A stretch of DNA of 64,000 bases from Mesostigma viride (taxonomy: Eukaryota; Streptophyta; Mesostigmatophyceae; Mesostigmatales; Mesostigmataceae): positions 231,476-295,475 of the forward strand of contig RPFO01000313.1 in the NCBI GenBank assembly GCA_009746045.1, in the 5' to 3' direction. Under the pieces are notes generated by a model, which made no database searches, had not been told where the DNA came from, and saw only the letters and a program-made list of their open reading frames with translations. Position 1 is the stretch's first letter. The number at the start of each line of letters is the position of its first letter. The position numbers were made by a program, and so were the translations under genes. Below, piece after piece: positions 33,954 through 45,396 of the stretch.

Positions 33954-36385
33954 CACGGCAACGGCCGCGCCCACGGCAATGGCCACGGCAACGGCCACGG
34001 CCACGGCCATGGCGGCAGCAGCGGGGGGCGCGGCGGGCGCGGTGGTGGTCGCGGTGGTGGCGCAGGGGTCGGGCGTGGTCGCGGGCCGCCCTGCTCCGTC
34101 TGCGCCAAGCCTGGACATGACGCCGCCACCTGCTGGACTGCCCATCCCGCCCAGCGCCCTGCTCACCTCCGCGGTGACGGCGCCGGGCACGCCCATCACA
34201 CCGACGCAGGCCTGCCTCCCTTGGAGACGACGTACGCGTTCCACGTGGGTCGAGGCCCTTTGTGTGCTTCCCTGCGCGCCAACCCTTTAGGTGCTTCCCT
34301 GCGCGACGGTGTGCAGCCTCACGGGCAGGCCTCGCTTCGTCCAGTGCACGGCCTTGCGCCTTCCCCGTCCCGCTCGGGCAGTCGTCTCTCGGCACCCCGC
34401 CCCAGCACCTCCTCGGACTCGACGGCTGGTTCCTCAACCACCGCTCCTTCTGTGCTTCACACGGCCGCAACGGCCTCGGCTAGGTGTGCCCCGGAGTGGG
34501 TGGTTGACACGGGTGCCACGTACCACATGACGCCTCACCGGGCGGACTTTGGCGATGGATTTGATCCCGCCTTCCGGCTGCGCATCACCGGCTCGGGCGG
34601 CAATCTGCATGCGGGCGGCAGGGGCCCTCTGCTTCTCCGGCTCGGCACCCCGGACGTGCACCTCGGCCCAGCTTTGTATGTCCCAGGCCTTCAGGCCCGC
34701 CTACTCTCGGTGAGCCAGCTCTTTAAAGCCGGCCATGATGTGGACTTTAAGCACCTGCGCCTCACTTTGGGGACCCGCACGTTCCCCCTCGTGGAGTGTG
34801 ACGGCATTTACTTGCTCCGCGGGGTGGCGCCCCATGCCCTCGCCACATCAGCCGCCCCCGTGGACCTGATGCAGTGGCACCTGCGCCTCGGACACGCTGG
34901 CGCGGATCGTATTGCTCGGCTAGCCGCCGACCCCGCCTCAAACATGGTGACCCACGGTCCCAAGGCTCCCACGTGTCCTTCCTGCCCTGCCGGTCACTTG
35001 CGGCGGAGCAGCTTTCCCCCCAGCACGACGCCACGCTGCGCGACCCCTCGCCATCGCCTGCACTGCGACCTGCTAGGTCCCATGCGGACCCCTGCCGTGT
35101 TGGGGGACTGGCGGTATGTCCTGGGCATCACGGATGAAGCCACTCGTTTTCACTGGGTTTACTTCTTGAAGACGAAGGACGCTGCCGTTGGGAGCCTGCG
35201 TCACTTCCTGGCCACGGAGATCAAGCCGTTCCGGGCGTCCGCGGCCACGGCGCCTGTGGAGCTTCGCTCCGACCAAGACGCGGTTTTCACTGGCCAGGAC
35301 TGGCGCGCCGTCTGCGCCGAGTATGGCGTGCGGCAAGAGTTCTCGTCCCCCTATACGCCGGAGCAGAACGGCGTGGCGGAGCGATTCTGGGGCGTCGCAG
35401 TTAGCATGACCAGGAGCATGCTGGCGCATGCTGGCCTCGGCAAGGAGTTCTGGGCTCTAGCCTTTGCATGCGCCATCTACATCATCAACAGGCTGCCCTG
35501 CCGCAGCAACCCGGAGCACGCAACGCCCTACTTCCTCATGTATGGGCGCCCTGCGGATTTATCCGGCATGCGTGTGTTTGGCTGCCCCTCCCACGTCTTG
35601 GTTGAGGGGGCAGCCCGTGAGAAGTTTGATTCTCGCGCTGAGGATGGCCTCTTCGTGGGATACAAGCTTGACTCCCCGGCCTACCTCGTATGGGTGCCCG
35701 ACAAGGCGACGGGCGGCGGGCGTGTCATCGAGCGCAAGCACGTGCAGTTCGACGAGACGTGGCGCAACCGGGCCCCGCAGGCTGCGCAGTGGCTCCCGGC
35801 GGCCCCCTTTGCGGAGGCCGACCTCTTTCCCGCCGACATGCTGACTCCTGCCCCTTTGCAGTTACCCTCTGCCTCTGCCGAGGACTCTGGGGGGCCGGCA
35901 ACGCCCTCCACTGCCTTGCCCGCAGGCCGTGAGGACAGCTATGTCAGCATCGGGGGGACTCCTGAGCGTTTCGTTCTCCCCCCGGCCGCCGCTGCGGCCA
36001 TCCAGGCACTTGTGCGGAACGGCCCTGCTCCGACGGCTCCGGCTCCTGCCTCGGCGCCGACATCTTACCTCACCGTGTCAGATGCTCGACAGCATGCCCC
36101 TCTGTTGCGCGGGCAGGCCTCTGGCCACTCGCGTTCTGCGGCGTCATATGAACACGCCGGGGCGGGGATGCCTCCGCCGCATTTGAGTACCTCGGTTGAC
36201 CTGGAGAGCACGGCTGACAGCACCGGCTATTCTCCTCCGGCGTCCCCTGGTGCCTCTGCAGGTCTCCTCCCCGTGTGGGGTTCCCGTGGTGCTGCCTTGT
36301 GTGGCGACCTTTCTCATGGCAGTAACACCCCCGCTCCCCCTGGTTTCGGGGGCGATGATGTATTGGATGACGCACGCTTTCTTCC
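33765..36385 (+). pseudogene. Nucleocapsid, protease and integrase of copia element F
   Basis: In frame with Gag after one TAA. A glycine/asparagine/histidine-repeat tract leads to CSVCAKPGHDAATCW (near 34100), a CCHC knuckle. Protease has WVVDTGATYHMT (34498) and the usual LYVPGLQARLLSVSQL. The pre-integrase zinc segment has WHLRLGHAG and CPSCPAGH. Integrase carries CDLLGPM, LRSDQDAVF and PEQNGVAERFW (catalytic D, D, E), then GMRVFGCPSHVLV. This is the canonical copia order Gag, PR, INT. A single frame change near 36385 separates it from reverse transcriptase. Its GC content is visibly higher than the neighbouring elements. Confidence 0.9.
33860..34015 (+). repeat. GGCAAC hexamer microsatellite in the gag of F
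   Basis: Consecutive GGCAAC and GGCCAC units encode GN and GH dipeptides just ahead of an RGG-rich segment and the zinc knuckle. Length polymorphism is likely. Confidence 0.85.
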
Positions 36386-36389
36386 TGGC

Positions 36390-37735
36390 CGGATCAACCT
36401 GTCACCAAGGCTGCACGGATCCACGCGCATCACTCACTTGTCGCTGACCTGTGCTTCGCTGCTGCTTTTCATAGCCAGCCTGCGTCCGTGCCCTCCTCTC
36501 CCGCTGCCGCCCTTGCCTTGCCGGAATGGCGCACGGCCATGGAGAGTGAGCTGGCCAGCCTCCAGGAGCACCAGGTTTACGAGCTTCTGCATATGCGTGA
36601 TCTTCCGCGCGGTGCCAAGCTCCTACCCACCAAGTGGGTCTTCGCCCAGAAAGCTGATGGGCGGTGCAAGGCCCGGTTTGTGTGCAAGGGGTTTGCACAG
36701 CGCGAGGGCATTGATTTCGGTGAGACTTTTGCTCCCACCGTCCGTGCTGCCACCGTGCGCCTGGGCTTGGCTCGTGCTGGCACTGCTGGCCACCCCATCC
36801 GGCAGCTGGATGTCCGCACCGCGTTCCTCTATGCTGAGTTGGAGGAGGACGTGTATGTCCTTCCCCCCAAGGGCTTTGAGGAGCGCGACCCCACTGGCCA
36901 AACGTACCTCTGGCGCCTCCGGCGGAGCCTCTATGGGCTCAAACAGGCGCCCCGGAACTGGCACCACACGCTCCGGGACTACCTCATCCATGAGACTGGC
37001 GCTGTCCAGAGCACCACGGACACGTGTCTGTTCCTGTATGTTGGTGGTTTTGCCTTCGTCCATGTCGACGATCTCCTGGTCTCCCACTCCTCGGCGGAGT
37101 GGCTATCGCAGTGGACCCAACGGGTGTCCCAGCGCTTCCAGATCACCGAGACGGATGCCCCCTCCCTCTTTCTGGGGGTCTCCCTGGTCCTCGACCCGCC
37201 GGCGCGCACAGTTTTTCTGCACCAAGGCCCGTACCTGGAGGCCCTCGCTGAGCGCTTTGGGGTCTCCCCACGGGCGGTGAAGACGCCCATCGTCCCCAAC
37301 ACCCCCCGTGGTGAGGGGGGGCTTCTCAACGCGGACGACACTCGCGTCTACCAAGCGATCACCGGGGCACTCCTGTATGCGATGGGATGCACTCGGCCTG
37401 ACCTGGCATTCGCAGTCAACCTGCTGACTCAGAATATGAAAAACCCTACTGTAAGCGACCTTGGGCTGGCACGCCGGGTGCTTCAGTACGCGGTACACAC
37501 CAAGGACCTGGGTCTGTCCTACTCGGGGCAGGGGGGGCTGGTGGCCTACTCGGATGCCGACTGGGCAAACGATCCTGTGGACCGCAAGTCAATCACTGGC
37601 AACGTGGTCATGTACCGCGGTGCTGCGGTGGAGTGGACCATGCAGTCGCAAGCAGCCCACTCCAGCCCTGTCCACCTGTGAGGCCGAGTACATGGCCCTG
37701 TGCGGTGTCACGCAGCAGGTGGTTCCCCTTCTCAC
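36390..37735 (+). pseudogene. Reverse transcriptase and RNase H of copia element F, truncated by E
   Basis: The frame carries PTKWVFAQKADG, RQLDVRTAFLYAELEEDVYV, SLYGLKQAPRNWHH and FVHVDDLLV (the YxDD box near 37065), TGALLYAMGCTRPDLAFAVN, then RNase H with AYSDADWANDP. A frame change near 37650 precedes STCEAEYMALC. The end of RNase H and the 3' LTR are missing because element E begins at 37736; the preceding CTCAC is the expected target copy. Confidence 0.9.
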
Positions 37736-38307
37736 TGTTACGCCGCAAGCCTCGGCCTCCACCTCTACCTCTACCTGTCCTGATACTACCTAAACTAGTG
37801 AGGCCGCTTCTATTTACACCCCTAGCGAAAGACGACCGAGACGAACCAGATCTCAATGCATTTACATATGTACTACTGTAATATGCCATAGGCCATTTAA
37901 TCAAACCCGTTTACTCCAGGAAAAGAGGAAGGAAACACAACTACACTGCCGTGACCCAAGCTAATATGTGTTAATTCATTTAACACACGCCGAGTGACCA
38001 CACAAGGAGTGGAACGTGCATAAATGGTCACCAACGGTCCAACAGGCTCGGGCCGACCTGGCCCTCGCCTGCAGAAACACAGAAACACAGGCAGGTGCAC
38101 AGATGCACGCCGGTCCACTACATTCTACCGAAGGATAAGGACCACTAATAAAGTACGCAGCGCGGCGCCCAAAGGCACCCAATATACCACGGTACTGTTA
38201 CGAGGACAATCAGGTCCCAACTCGAACTACACGTAAACCTAGGATCAACGGAGGCCAAGGACCTAATTTACGTCCGTAACTACAACGAATTGTTACGCGA
38301 CGTAACA
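37736..38307 (-). repeat. 3' LTR of element E
   Basis: On the - strand it runs TGTTACGTCGCG ... GCGGCGTAACA and matches D's LTR (28837-29393) in the opposite orientation, with several small indels. Confidence 0.88.
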
Positions 38308-38320
38308 CCTCCCCCCCCAC
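38308..38320 (-). promoter_or_regulatory. Polypurine tract of element E
   Basis: GTGGGGGGGGAGG on the - strand directly precedes the 3' LTR and is identical in element D (28824-28836). It would prime plus-strand DNA synthesis. Confidence 0.8.
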
Positions 38321-38681
38321 AAAAGGTAGGGAGCCCTCTCCCTACGCAGAGAGGAGGGAACCAAAGGGGTAGGAAAAACCTAATGCACCCAGCACATACC
38401 AACACAATCGATCGACCATCCCAGATACAAAGCACCAATAGTTCACACGGTCTCCACCACCACGCCGGGTGGTGTAGGGTTAGCCAGCACCAAGCCTGGT
38501 GGGAGGTTCCCCTAACTGCCTGGAACGGAGTCCTGGCCGGGGGGGACGGCACTGGGCAGGACACACAGAGTAAACACATCAGCACTAAGGACCAAGAACA
38601 GCCAACCAACTGGCCAGAATATGAGGGCGACTCTATATACCGGAGGGACAACACCCTCAGGTCGGGCCTAAGGCCCTCTAT

Positions 38682-41119
38682 CTAGTGGCCATCCGTCTGA
38701 TAGGTGCCACGAGAGGCCAGCAGGACCTCCAGGTAGGCCTGGTAGTGGGCCACATCCTCAACATTGTCATGCCTATCTACGGTGAGGAAAACATCGGCCC
38801 ACACGCCGTCAGGAAAAAGGCCCAGAAAGGCCCAGTAATACCTATGCTGCGTAAGAACGACCTGGCCACGGGCCCAGTCCAGGAAGCCACAGGCAAAGAG
38901 GCGAAGGAAAGGTTCTACCGCGATCAAACAGAGGGCCCGCAGGAGGAGGCGATGGTACCGGATCCGAGGGCGCAACCCGTCGGGAAAAACAGGTCCACCA
39001 GGGGCTCCACGTTGGACGGCCACAACCGGATGTGCCGAACCTCTCGGGAGCGCCACCGACGCGTACACTGGCGCGACCCGAATGTCTCTAGGTAGTCGCT
39101 GGCCCGAGGAGGAGGGTGGCCGCGGGAGTCTAGACCCTGGCCCGGGAGGGGCGCCGGACGCCGGGCATCCCACTCGAGGATGGGCTGGAGGACCGTGGTG
39201 TACGTAACACCCGGCACCGCAGGAAACTCTACCGTAAGGGCATCCGAAGCCATAATGCCCAGAGGCGGAGGGTAAGCCCACTGGAACCCACCGTAGGTGT
39301 CCAAGTCGTTGTGGCGCCTAGCCCAGCGATACAGAACGCGCCGAACCAGGATCTCACCCTGGAACACAGGATCAGCTAAAATAACCATGTCGAAAGGAGG
39401 CCGATCAGTCTCAATGGGTAGGTTACGATCACGAGGCGCCCGGCACACCTGGGAAAACCCGTAGGACATGGGCGAGATGGCAAGCTCGGCGGAGGCACGC
39501 GGCAGGTCACACTGGCGGCATGCGAGTGCGGACATACCACATCCAGGCACGGGCGTGTCGCGCGACTCCGGAGTCGCATGCACCACAGAAGGAGCCCTGT
39601 CCCGATCACCCTGGGACAACTCCCGGAGGGAGTCGGTAGCGCGGGTAGCGCGAGGATCCTGGCCGGTGGACCGAACAACCGCAGCCAAAGACCGCGAGGC
39701 CGAAGGGGCAGGGGCCGAAGCAGGGACCGAAGCAGGGGCAGGAGCCGACACCGACGCAGGTGACACTGGTACAGCAGGCGGTCGCGCCGGACCCGAAGCC
39801 AGAGGGGGCCGTGACGGACCCGCCACCGAAGCTGGCGCGCCGGTCTCGGTTGCCGGTGCACCCTCAGGCCACATGTTAAAAATGGGGCCCGTAGGGACAG
39901 GCAGTCCTGCATAAGATTGATTACCATCCAGGCTCCAGTCAGGAACCGGGATCCTCTGCGGGGGACCACCCTCCCAAAGCCTGGGAAGCCCGCTAGTATC
40001 GCCAAAGAAGCCCCGCGACGGCTGCGACTGAGCTGGTGGAGGCTCGGAAGCAGCGACGGCGGGCGCGATCACAGGGGCAGGAGACTCGCGCGTAGGCGCA
40101 GGTACAGCGGTCACAGGCGCAGAGGCAGCAGGAGTCACAGCAGCCGCCGGAACCACAGCGACAGCGGGCGCAAGCGGGGGCGCAGGCGAAGCCGTAGTCG
40201 CCGGGGCAACAGAAGGGGTAGGGGGCGCGGATCCAGCTGGCGTGGCCGGGACCTGCGCCTGGGCTGCCAGGAAGGCCCCAAACGCCGTGGTCAGGGACTG
40301 GATCTGAGCCTGCATAGCCGAGACCGTCGCCGAAAGAGGATCAGGCAAACCCGAAGGGGTAGGCTCCACTGCAACACCCCGGGTCGACCGAGGGGACGAC
40401 GGGACCGGAGAGGGAGGAACAGACGCCGAGGAGGCGGACGCAGCGCTCGAGGCAGAATAATCTGGAGTATAATGTACCTCGGCTGGGGCGCCCGAAGGGG
40501 CAGGACCACCAACCGCTAGTCCCGCCGACTGATCAGCTATCTCCATGAATTCTACGGCCCGTAAAAGGTCGCAGGGGTTCTCATCTACCTCAGCATCACC
40601 CTCAGCCGGAAGCCAAGGGAACACCTCCCGTAGGCAGGTACGGCCCACAGGGGTAGAGAGGTAGGAGAACACACGGCAGCACCGGAGGACCGCATCTATC
40701 TGCCCCAAGGCGGGACAGCGGGAACCACACCCCAACAAACAGTGTCCGGCATCATCGAACCCGTGCAGGACAAGCTGGTGCGGCTCATCAGGGGAAGGAC
40801 CATACCACGTGACCCCGAAGAGGGCCGCCCTGACTAAGCCCGCATGTTGGGCCTGAAGGGCCGGCTGCACAACGCCACCCGGGTAACTTGATCGCGACAC
40901 CCAGCGGCCCGGAAGGGCCTCGAAATACAGCTCAGGGTCCGGTGGGGGCGGGGACGGCAGCGAGCTCTCAGCCGGAGGGGTAGGCTCTGACATGACGGCT
41001 GCGGAGGGGAGGGGACAACCAACCATCCGTCGACAGCAGACATAACATAAGAGAGGAGAAGGTCTACAACTAGAGCTTATGCAGGGTTTTATACTCCTGC
41101 AGCAGGCGACTACACCCAT
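38682..41119 (-). pseudogene. ORF3 of element E, unknown function, after the chromodomain
   Basis: The open frame runs from 41119 to 38924, and after a frame change near 38985 (at a T5/C3 run) the reading continues to a stop at 38682, about 810 residues in all. It overlaps the end of pol by about 50 bases in another frame. A plausible start is the methionine at 40992 (MSEPTPPAESS). The N-terminal third is cysteine-bearing (GCGSRCPALGQ, CDLLRAVEFMEIADQSAG); a helical segment QIQSLTTAFGAFLAAQ leads into a long alanine/proline-rich region; the C-terminal third is conserved and aromatic (PPFDMVILADPVFQGE, RWARRHNDLDTYGG, FLDWARGQVVLTQHRYYW). No signal peptide, membrane segment or protease/polymerase motif was seen, so it does not look like an envelope gene. 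Confidence 0.8.
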
Positions 41120-42596
41120 CTAGCTCACTCTCAGTATACCAGACCTTATCTACTTCACTACGAGCATACATCCACTTCACCTTATACTGGCGCTGGGTAC
41201 CGCGGCCTTTTTTGATATCTCTATGGGCCACGATACCCTCTACCTCATCCTCTACCTCACCAGTATCCGGGTTATGCTCTAAAGGGGCAGGGGCTAATTC
41301 TCTACCAGCGAACGTGCTCTGATGATAGAGCTTCAGCTGGCTTCTATGAAAGGTGCGAGAGTGGGTCTGCCAAGAGGTAGGAATATCTATCTCATACAGA
41401 AAATTACCTACTCTAGACAACACACGGAAGGGTCCTAAGAAGGCGGGCCTAAGTTTCACCTTCAGTTCAGCTTCGAACTTATGAGCGAAGCGGCCAACAC
41501 GGGGGCCTTCTACTAAGACTAAATCTCCTATTTCTATCTCAGGTGCTCTTCTATCTAATGAGGCACGCAACCTAGCAAGGTATTTGGCCTGCGCCCTATG
41601 GTACCCTGCAATAGCGTTGTCGTGTGCATGCTTCATCTTATCTAATAACGCCTGCACACCTTCTACAGTATCCCGGGACACATCATCCTTGTCCCTTAAA
41701 GGACTAGCTAAGAGAGAGGTAGGGGTAAGAGGTTGTCTACCAGTATCTAGGAAGAAGGGCGTATAACCATGCGCAGCCTGAGGGCAGTTGTTAAGGGAAA
41801 ACTCTACCAAACATAGATAATCCTCCCAATCACTCCCAGAGCCATTCACATAGTGACGCAGAGCTTCTTCCACTACCCTATTCAAACGTTCTACTAAATG
41901 AGACGAGGAGGAGTGGTAGGCAGTACCGAAGGTGACCTTGGTACCGATAGCAGCAAAGAACTGCTGCCAAAAATCAGAAGTAAATAACTTATCCTTATCA
42001 CTAATAAACTGCCTACTCAAACCATGATATCTATATACGTTATTAAGGTATAGGCGTGCGCAATCGCGTGCGGTGAGTTCTAAGGGACACGGCACGAGAT
42101 GACACATACGAGTAAAACGATCTACAAAAACAAGGATCTGGGCGTTACCTCTATCATTCTTCCTAAAAGGTCCTACAAAATCCATCATAATGGAGTCCCA
42201 CGGCATGATGGGATCAGGTAAGGTCCTAGGCTCTGCTATCTGTCCTACATTGTTGGGTTTCATCTCCTGGCAAGATTGACAGGTTCTAACATACTCATCT
42301 ACATCCTTTAGAAGGGAAGGCCAGTAGTAAGAGCGGGCTACTAGGTCCCGTACCCGTTTACCACCCTGATGAGCAGCTAAGTCATGCAACTCAAAGAGCA
42401 AGGAGGAGCGACAGATAGGAGGGACATACAGGCGCCATTGAGGGGGAGAATCTGCTATCTGCACATATAAAAATCCACCTACAAATTTACAAGGGTGCTT
42501 GCCTAATTGCTGGGGATGGGCAGAAATGGCAGCTAATGCTTCCGGCTCAGTGGCCGTAAATCTACTAATAAGGCGTTCAAGATCAGATGTCGGCAT
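41070..42596 (-). CDS. Integrase with C-terminal chromodomain, element E
   Basis: The frame has the H-H-C-C zinc segment (LHDLAAHQGGKRVRDLV ... CQSCQEMK), then the core with MMDFVGP, ISDKDKLFTS and SHLVERLN (catalytic D, D, E) and the typical PHFAxTGRxP-like block TPFFLDTGRQPL. The GPF/Y module reads LGPFRVLSRVGNFLYEIDIP. The chromodomain follows near residues 445-500: EVEGIVAHRDIKK, QYKVKWMYARSEVDKVWY and LLQEYKTL. Chromodomains direct integration to marked chromatin in chromoviruses. It is joined to RNase H upstream by a frame change near 42745 in a G/A run. Confidence 0.92.
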   Translation of the reverse strand: MPTSDLERLISRFTATEPEALAAISAHPQQLGKHPCKFVGGFLYVQIADSPPQWRLYVPPICRSSLLFELHDLAAHQGGKRVRDLVARSYYWPSLLKDVDEYVRTCQSCQEMKPNNVGQIAEPRTLPDPIMPWDSIMMDFVGPFRKNDRGNAQILVFVDRFTRMCHLVPCPLELTARDCARLYLNNVYRYHGLSRQFISDKDKLFTSDFWQQFFAAIGTKVTFGTAYHSSSSHLVERLNRVVEEALRHYVNGSGSDWEDYLCLVEFSLNNCPQAAHGYTPFFLDTGRQPLTPTSLLASPLRDKDDVSRDTVEGVQALLDKMKHAHDNAIAGYHRAQAKYLARLRASLDRRAPEIEIGDLVLVEGPRVGRFAHKFEAELKVKLRPAFLGPFRVLSRVGNFLYEIDIPTSWQTHSRTFHRSQLKLYHQSTFAGRELAPAPLEHNPDTGEVEDEVEGIVAHRDIKKGRGTQRQYKVKWMYARSEVDKVWYTESELDGCSRLLQEYKTLHKL

Positions 42597-42706
42597 CGCA
42601 ACAGAGGTATCCAGAACAGGTTTAAAGAGGTCTCCTACCGCCTTGCCAAAGAGAAGGGGAGGTCCTAGAGGGACTATGTTTTCATAAGACTTTCCTGACC
42701 TAGTCG

Positions 42707-43982
42707 CTATATGGCTAAGCGGTATAGAAATTTTATTTTTCCCCTCCCCCCCACCGAGGCCACAGGAAGGGCCTCACACGGGAGAGAGAGTCCTACGTGA
42801 GAAAGGAGATCAGGCATGCGAACAGCTGTATGAAAGAGGTAGGCATAGGATTCATCATCAGGTAGTTCACCATACGGGGTTACACCCATAGTAGTAGGAA
42901 CTAGAGTAGTATTGAGAACATCAAGGTCCTCGAAAAAGGAGTAATCTGCACGACGGGAGAGTGCATCTGGTACTATGTTATCTACACCCTTAACATACTG
43001 AAGTTTAAAAGGGGAGAACTGTGCTAAAAACTCCATCCAGCGCGCTTGACGAGGGGTAAGGTTGGGTTGTGAGAGAAGATGGGTAAGAGGGCGGTGATCT
43101 GTCTGGATAACTAATCTATAAGGATCAATCTCACAGGGTTCATTCAGACAAACATCAAATTGAGCACCTTTAAGAAAGTGCTGCCACGCGTGGCAACAAT
43201 ACACCACAGCTAATAGTTCTTGCTGGTGTACGGGATAGTTACGCTCCGCAGGAAGCATTGTCCTAGAGATATACTCGAGTGGCTGTAAGCCCTGACCCTG
43301 ATCCTGGAGAAGGACGCCCCCTATAGCTACCTTGCTAGCATCTGTAGCTACAACAAAGGGTTTAGTAGTATCCGGTAGGATGAGTACTGGAGGGGAGAGG
43401 AGTAGGGATTTTAAACACTGAAAAGCCGCCTGACATTCACTACTCCAAACAAAGGGGATATCCTTCTTTAATAGATGATTAATAGGGGCTGCTATAGTTG
43501 CGAAACGCGGGATAAAACGCCTATAGTAAGAAGCAATTCCTAGAAAACTACGTACACCTTTGACGTCGGTAGGAGTAGGCCATTCCTGAATTGACTTAGT
43601 CTTGTCGGGGTCGGTAGCAACCCCGGCATCTGACAGAACGTGCCCTAAGAATGGGACACTTCTACCAGAACGAACTTTAGCACGGCGCGCCCATAAAGAA
43701 TTTTCAGCCATGATTTCTAATACTTTCTTTAAATCACGTAAGTGCGTTTCAAAATCAGGAGAATAAATAAGGATATCATCTAAGTAAGCTTGAGCACAAG
43801 ACCGGTCATGCTCAGATAAAGAAACAGAGGAGAAGGAAGGATCCTTTAAATCAGAGGACACTTGAGGAAGGTGGGAATTTCCCATAACAGGTCTAAGCAC
43901 TTCATTCATTAACATTTGGAAAGAGGCAGGAGAGTTACAGAGTCCCATAGCCGCTACTCTAAACTGGTAATGCCCAAAAGGG
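42707..43982 (-). CDS. Reverse transcriptase (C-terminal part) and RNase H, element E
   Basis: The frame begins in the FRVAAMGLCNSPASFQ block of gypsy reverse transcriptase. It carries AYLDDILIYS (YxDD box near 43775), FLGHVLSDAGVATDP, the thumb block SFLGIASYYRRFI and FVVATDASKVAIGGVLLQ, which is RNase H's first aspartate. The tail has LEYISRTMLPAERNYPVHQQELLAVVYC and YVKGVDNIVPDALSR. The N-terminal half of reverse transcriptase with its first catalytic aspartate is missing, since the LTR of element G starts at 43983. Confidence 0.92.
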
Positions 43983-44650
43983 TGTTACGTCCCGGCCCTT
44001 TTGGACGGACGTAACAATGGAATAAATTATGTAGTTTGACTTGTTGTCATAGTCCGTAGGACTTTGGGACTCATTTCGGGACTTAATTTGGGAATTGTCC
44101 CTTGGTCAGGACTTTTGTATGGAACTATGACAGTTTGTGTGATTCGGACCAGTTATTTTGGGCCTAGGTTGTTGTATGCGTGTATCTTCTAGGGGCCGGT
44201 GCAGTCGCGCCGCGCTGCGTACTTTATAGCTAGTTGAGATATTGTACTCATGCGTGGATTCTGTAGGCGAGGGTCGATGTCGACCCGAGGATCTTGTGTG
44301 GACTGCATGCTTTGGAAGGTCGGCGCCATGTCGGCGCCCCTTGCCAGCGTAGTGGCAGACCTAGGTGAAATTGGTCCGAGGACGAGAGTCTCGTCCTCTT
44401 GGTTTGATGAATGATAAGTGCGAATACGCCTACACATTAAACCTGGGGCAACTATCCATTTGTAATTGGTATTGCTAGCCATTATAAGTGTGTATTAATT
44501 AGCTTGGCATCAAGTCGCGGTGCCAGATATCTCACGACCCCAGTCGTGAAGCGCAATCTGCATTAGGCCACCTTGAATCTTCCTAATTCCGGCATGGTAG
44601 ATCTTTCGCTACGTAGCTCAGGCTAGAGGTGTCTGGGCTGGGACGTAACA
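43983..44650 (+). repeat. LTR of element G
   Basis: It starts TGTTACGTCCCGGCC and ends GGCTGGGACGTAACA, an inverted terminal repeat of about 14 bases with one mismatch. Length 668 bp. Confidence 0.75.
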
Positions 44651-45396
44651 CTGGTTATCGGAGGAAAATGTTGCCGGCAAGGTTAGCTAACTCTCGCGGA
44701 GAGAGCTAGTGTAGCCAGTTAGGAAAACCAGGGCGGTGCTTGGTGTAGGTAGAGGTCCCGGAATTCAACGATTGCTGACAGGTCGGCGGCCAGCCCGTAA
44801 AGGGATTCAACGACGACCTAGACAGCAAGCGGCCAGTCTGGGATACTCGGCGGGGCTAGCAATAGTCCTGTGGTGAGGTGCTGTCAACGATAGCGCTCAT
44901 CTCTCCTGTTTTCAACGACATCCAGTGGCGGCCAGGGCTTGCCTTCAACGACACCGGGTGGCGGCCAGCTCAGGAGGGATTTACGTCATCGACGATGGTA
45001 CGTCCCCTAGATAGGATCCTTTCTTTACAAGCGATGCCTGTGGAAGGCTAGCTGGCATGCTCGCTTCCTCTCCGGGTTCGCACGCGTAGGGGTTCTCGTT
45101 ATACGTTGTGCCTCTATAGGGTGTGAATGTCGTTGGTTCGAATGGAAGTTGCGGACGACAACCATTCGTTGTTTTACATGTTGTGGGGGTGAATACCGTC
45201 TGGCTGTTGCCGACTGTGTTGACGGTGTTTACCTCCGTGTAATCGTTGTATAGCCTCTTTGCCGCGGATGGCTGGGGGCGTGTGCTGTACTACACTCCGT
45301 GCTCTCTCCTCGTTTGCTTAAGGTCACTGCATTAGAGGTAGCCTGGGTTTCCCCTTTCTCTCCTGCTTGCAAGCCGCTGCCAGACTATGATGTAAC
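44651..45396 (+). other. Leader of element G with primer-site-like start
   Basis: TGGTTATCGGAGG at 44652 resembles the initiator-tRNA primer site. The leader has three or four repeats of the phrase TTCAACGACNNC...GGCGGCCAG (about 44758, 44810, 44920, 44943), which may fold or bind a protein. No gene was seen. Confidence 0.5.

Larger units (their letters stand above)
37736..43982 (-). mobile_element. Gypsy chromodomain element E (chromovirus), 5' part missing
   Basis: On the - strand the order is reverse transcriptase, RNase H, integrase, chromodomain, ORF3, polypurine tract, 3' LTR. It lies in element F's RNase H. Its left edge is TGTTACG at 37736. At 43982 its reverse transcriptase is cut off mid-domain by the LTR of element G, so Gag, protease and the 5' LTR are not in the window. 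Confidence 0.88.

Noticed and set aside
38682..41119. ORF3 of element E as an envelope gene
   Set aside because: It is in the right place but lacks a signal peptide, membrane segment or cysteine pattern of an envelope protein.
43983..44650. Solo LTR inserted in element E
   Set aside because: The flanking 5 bases do not match and a primer-site-like sequence follows, so it is more likely the 5' LTR of a larger element.
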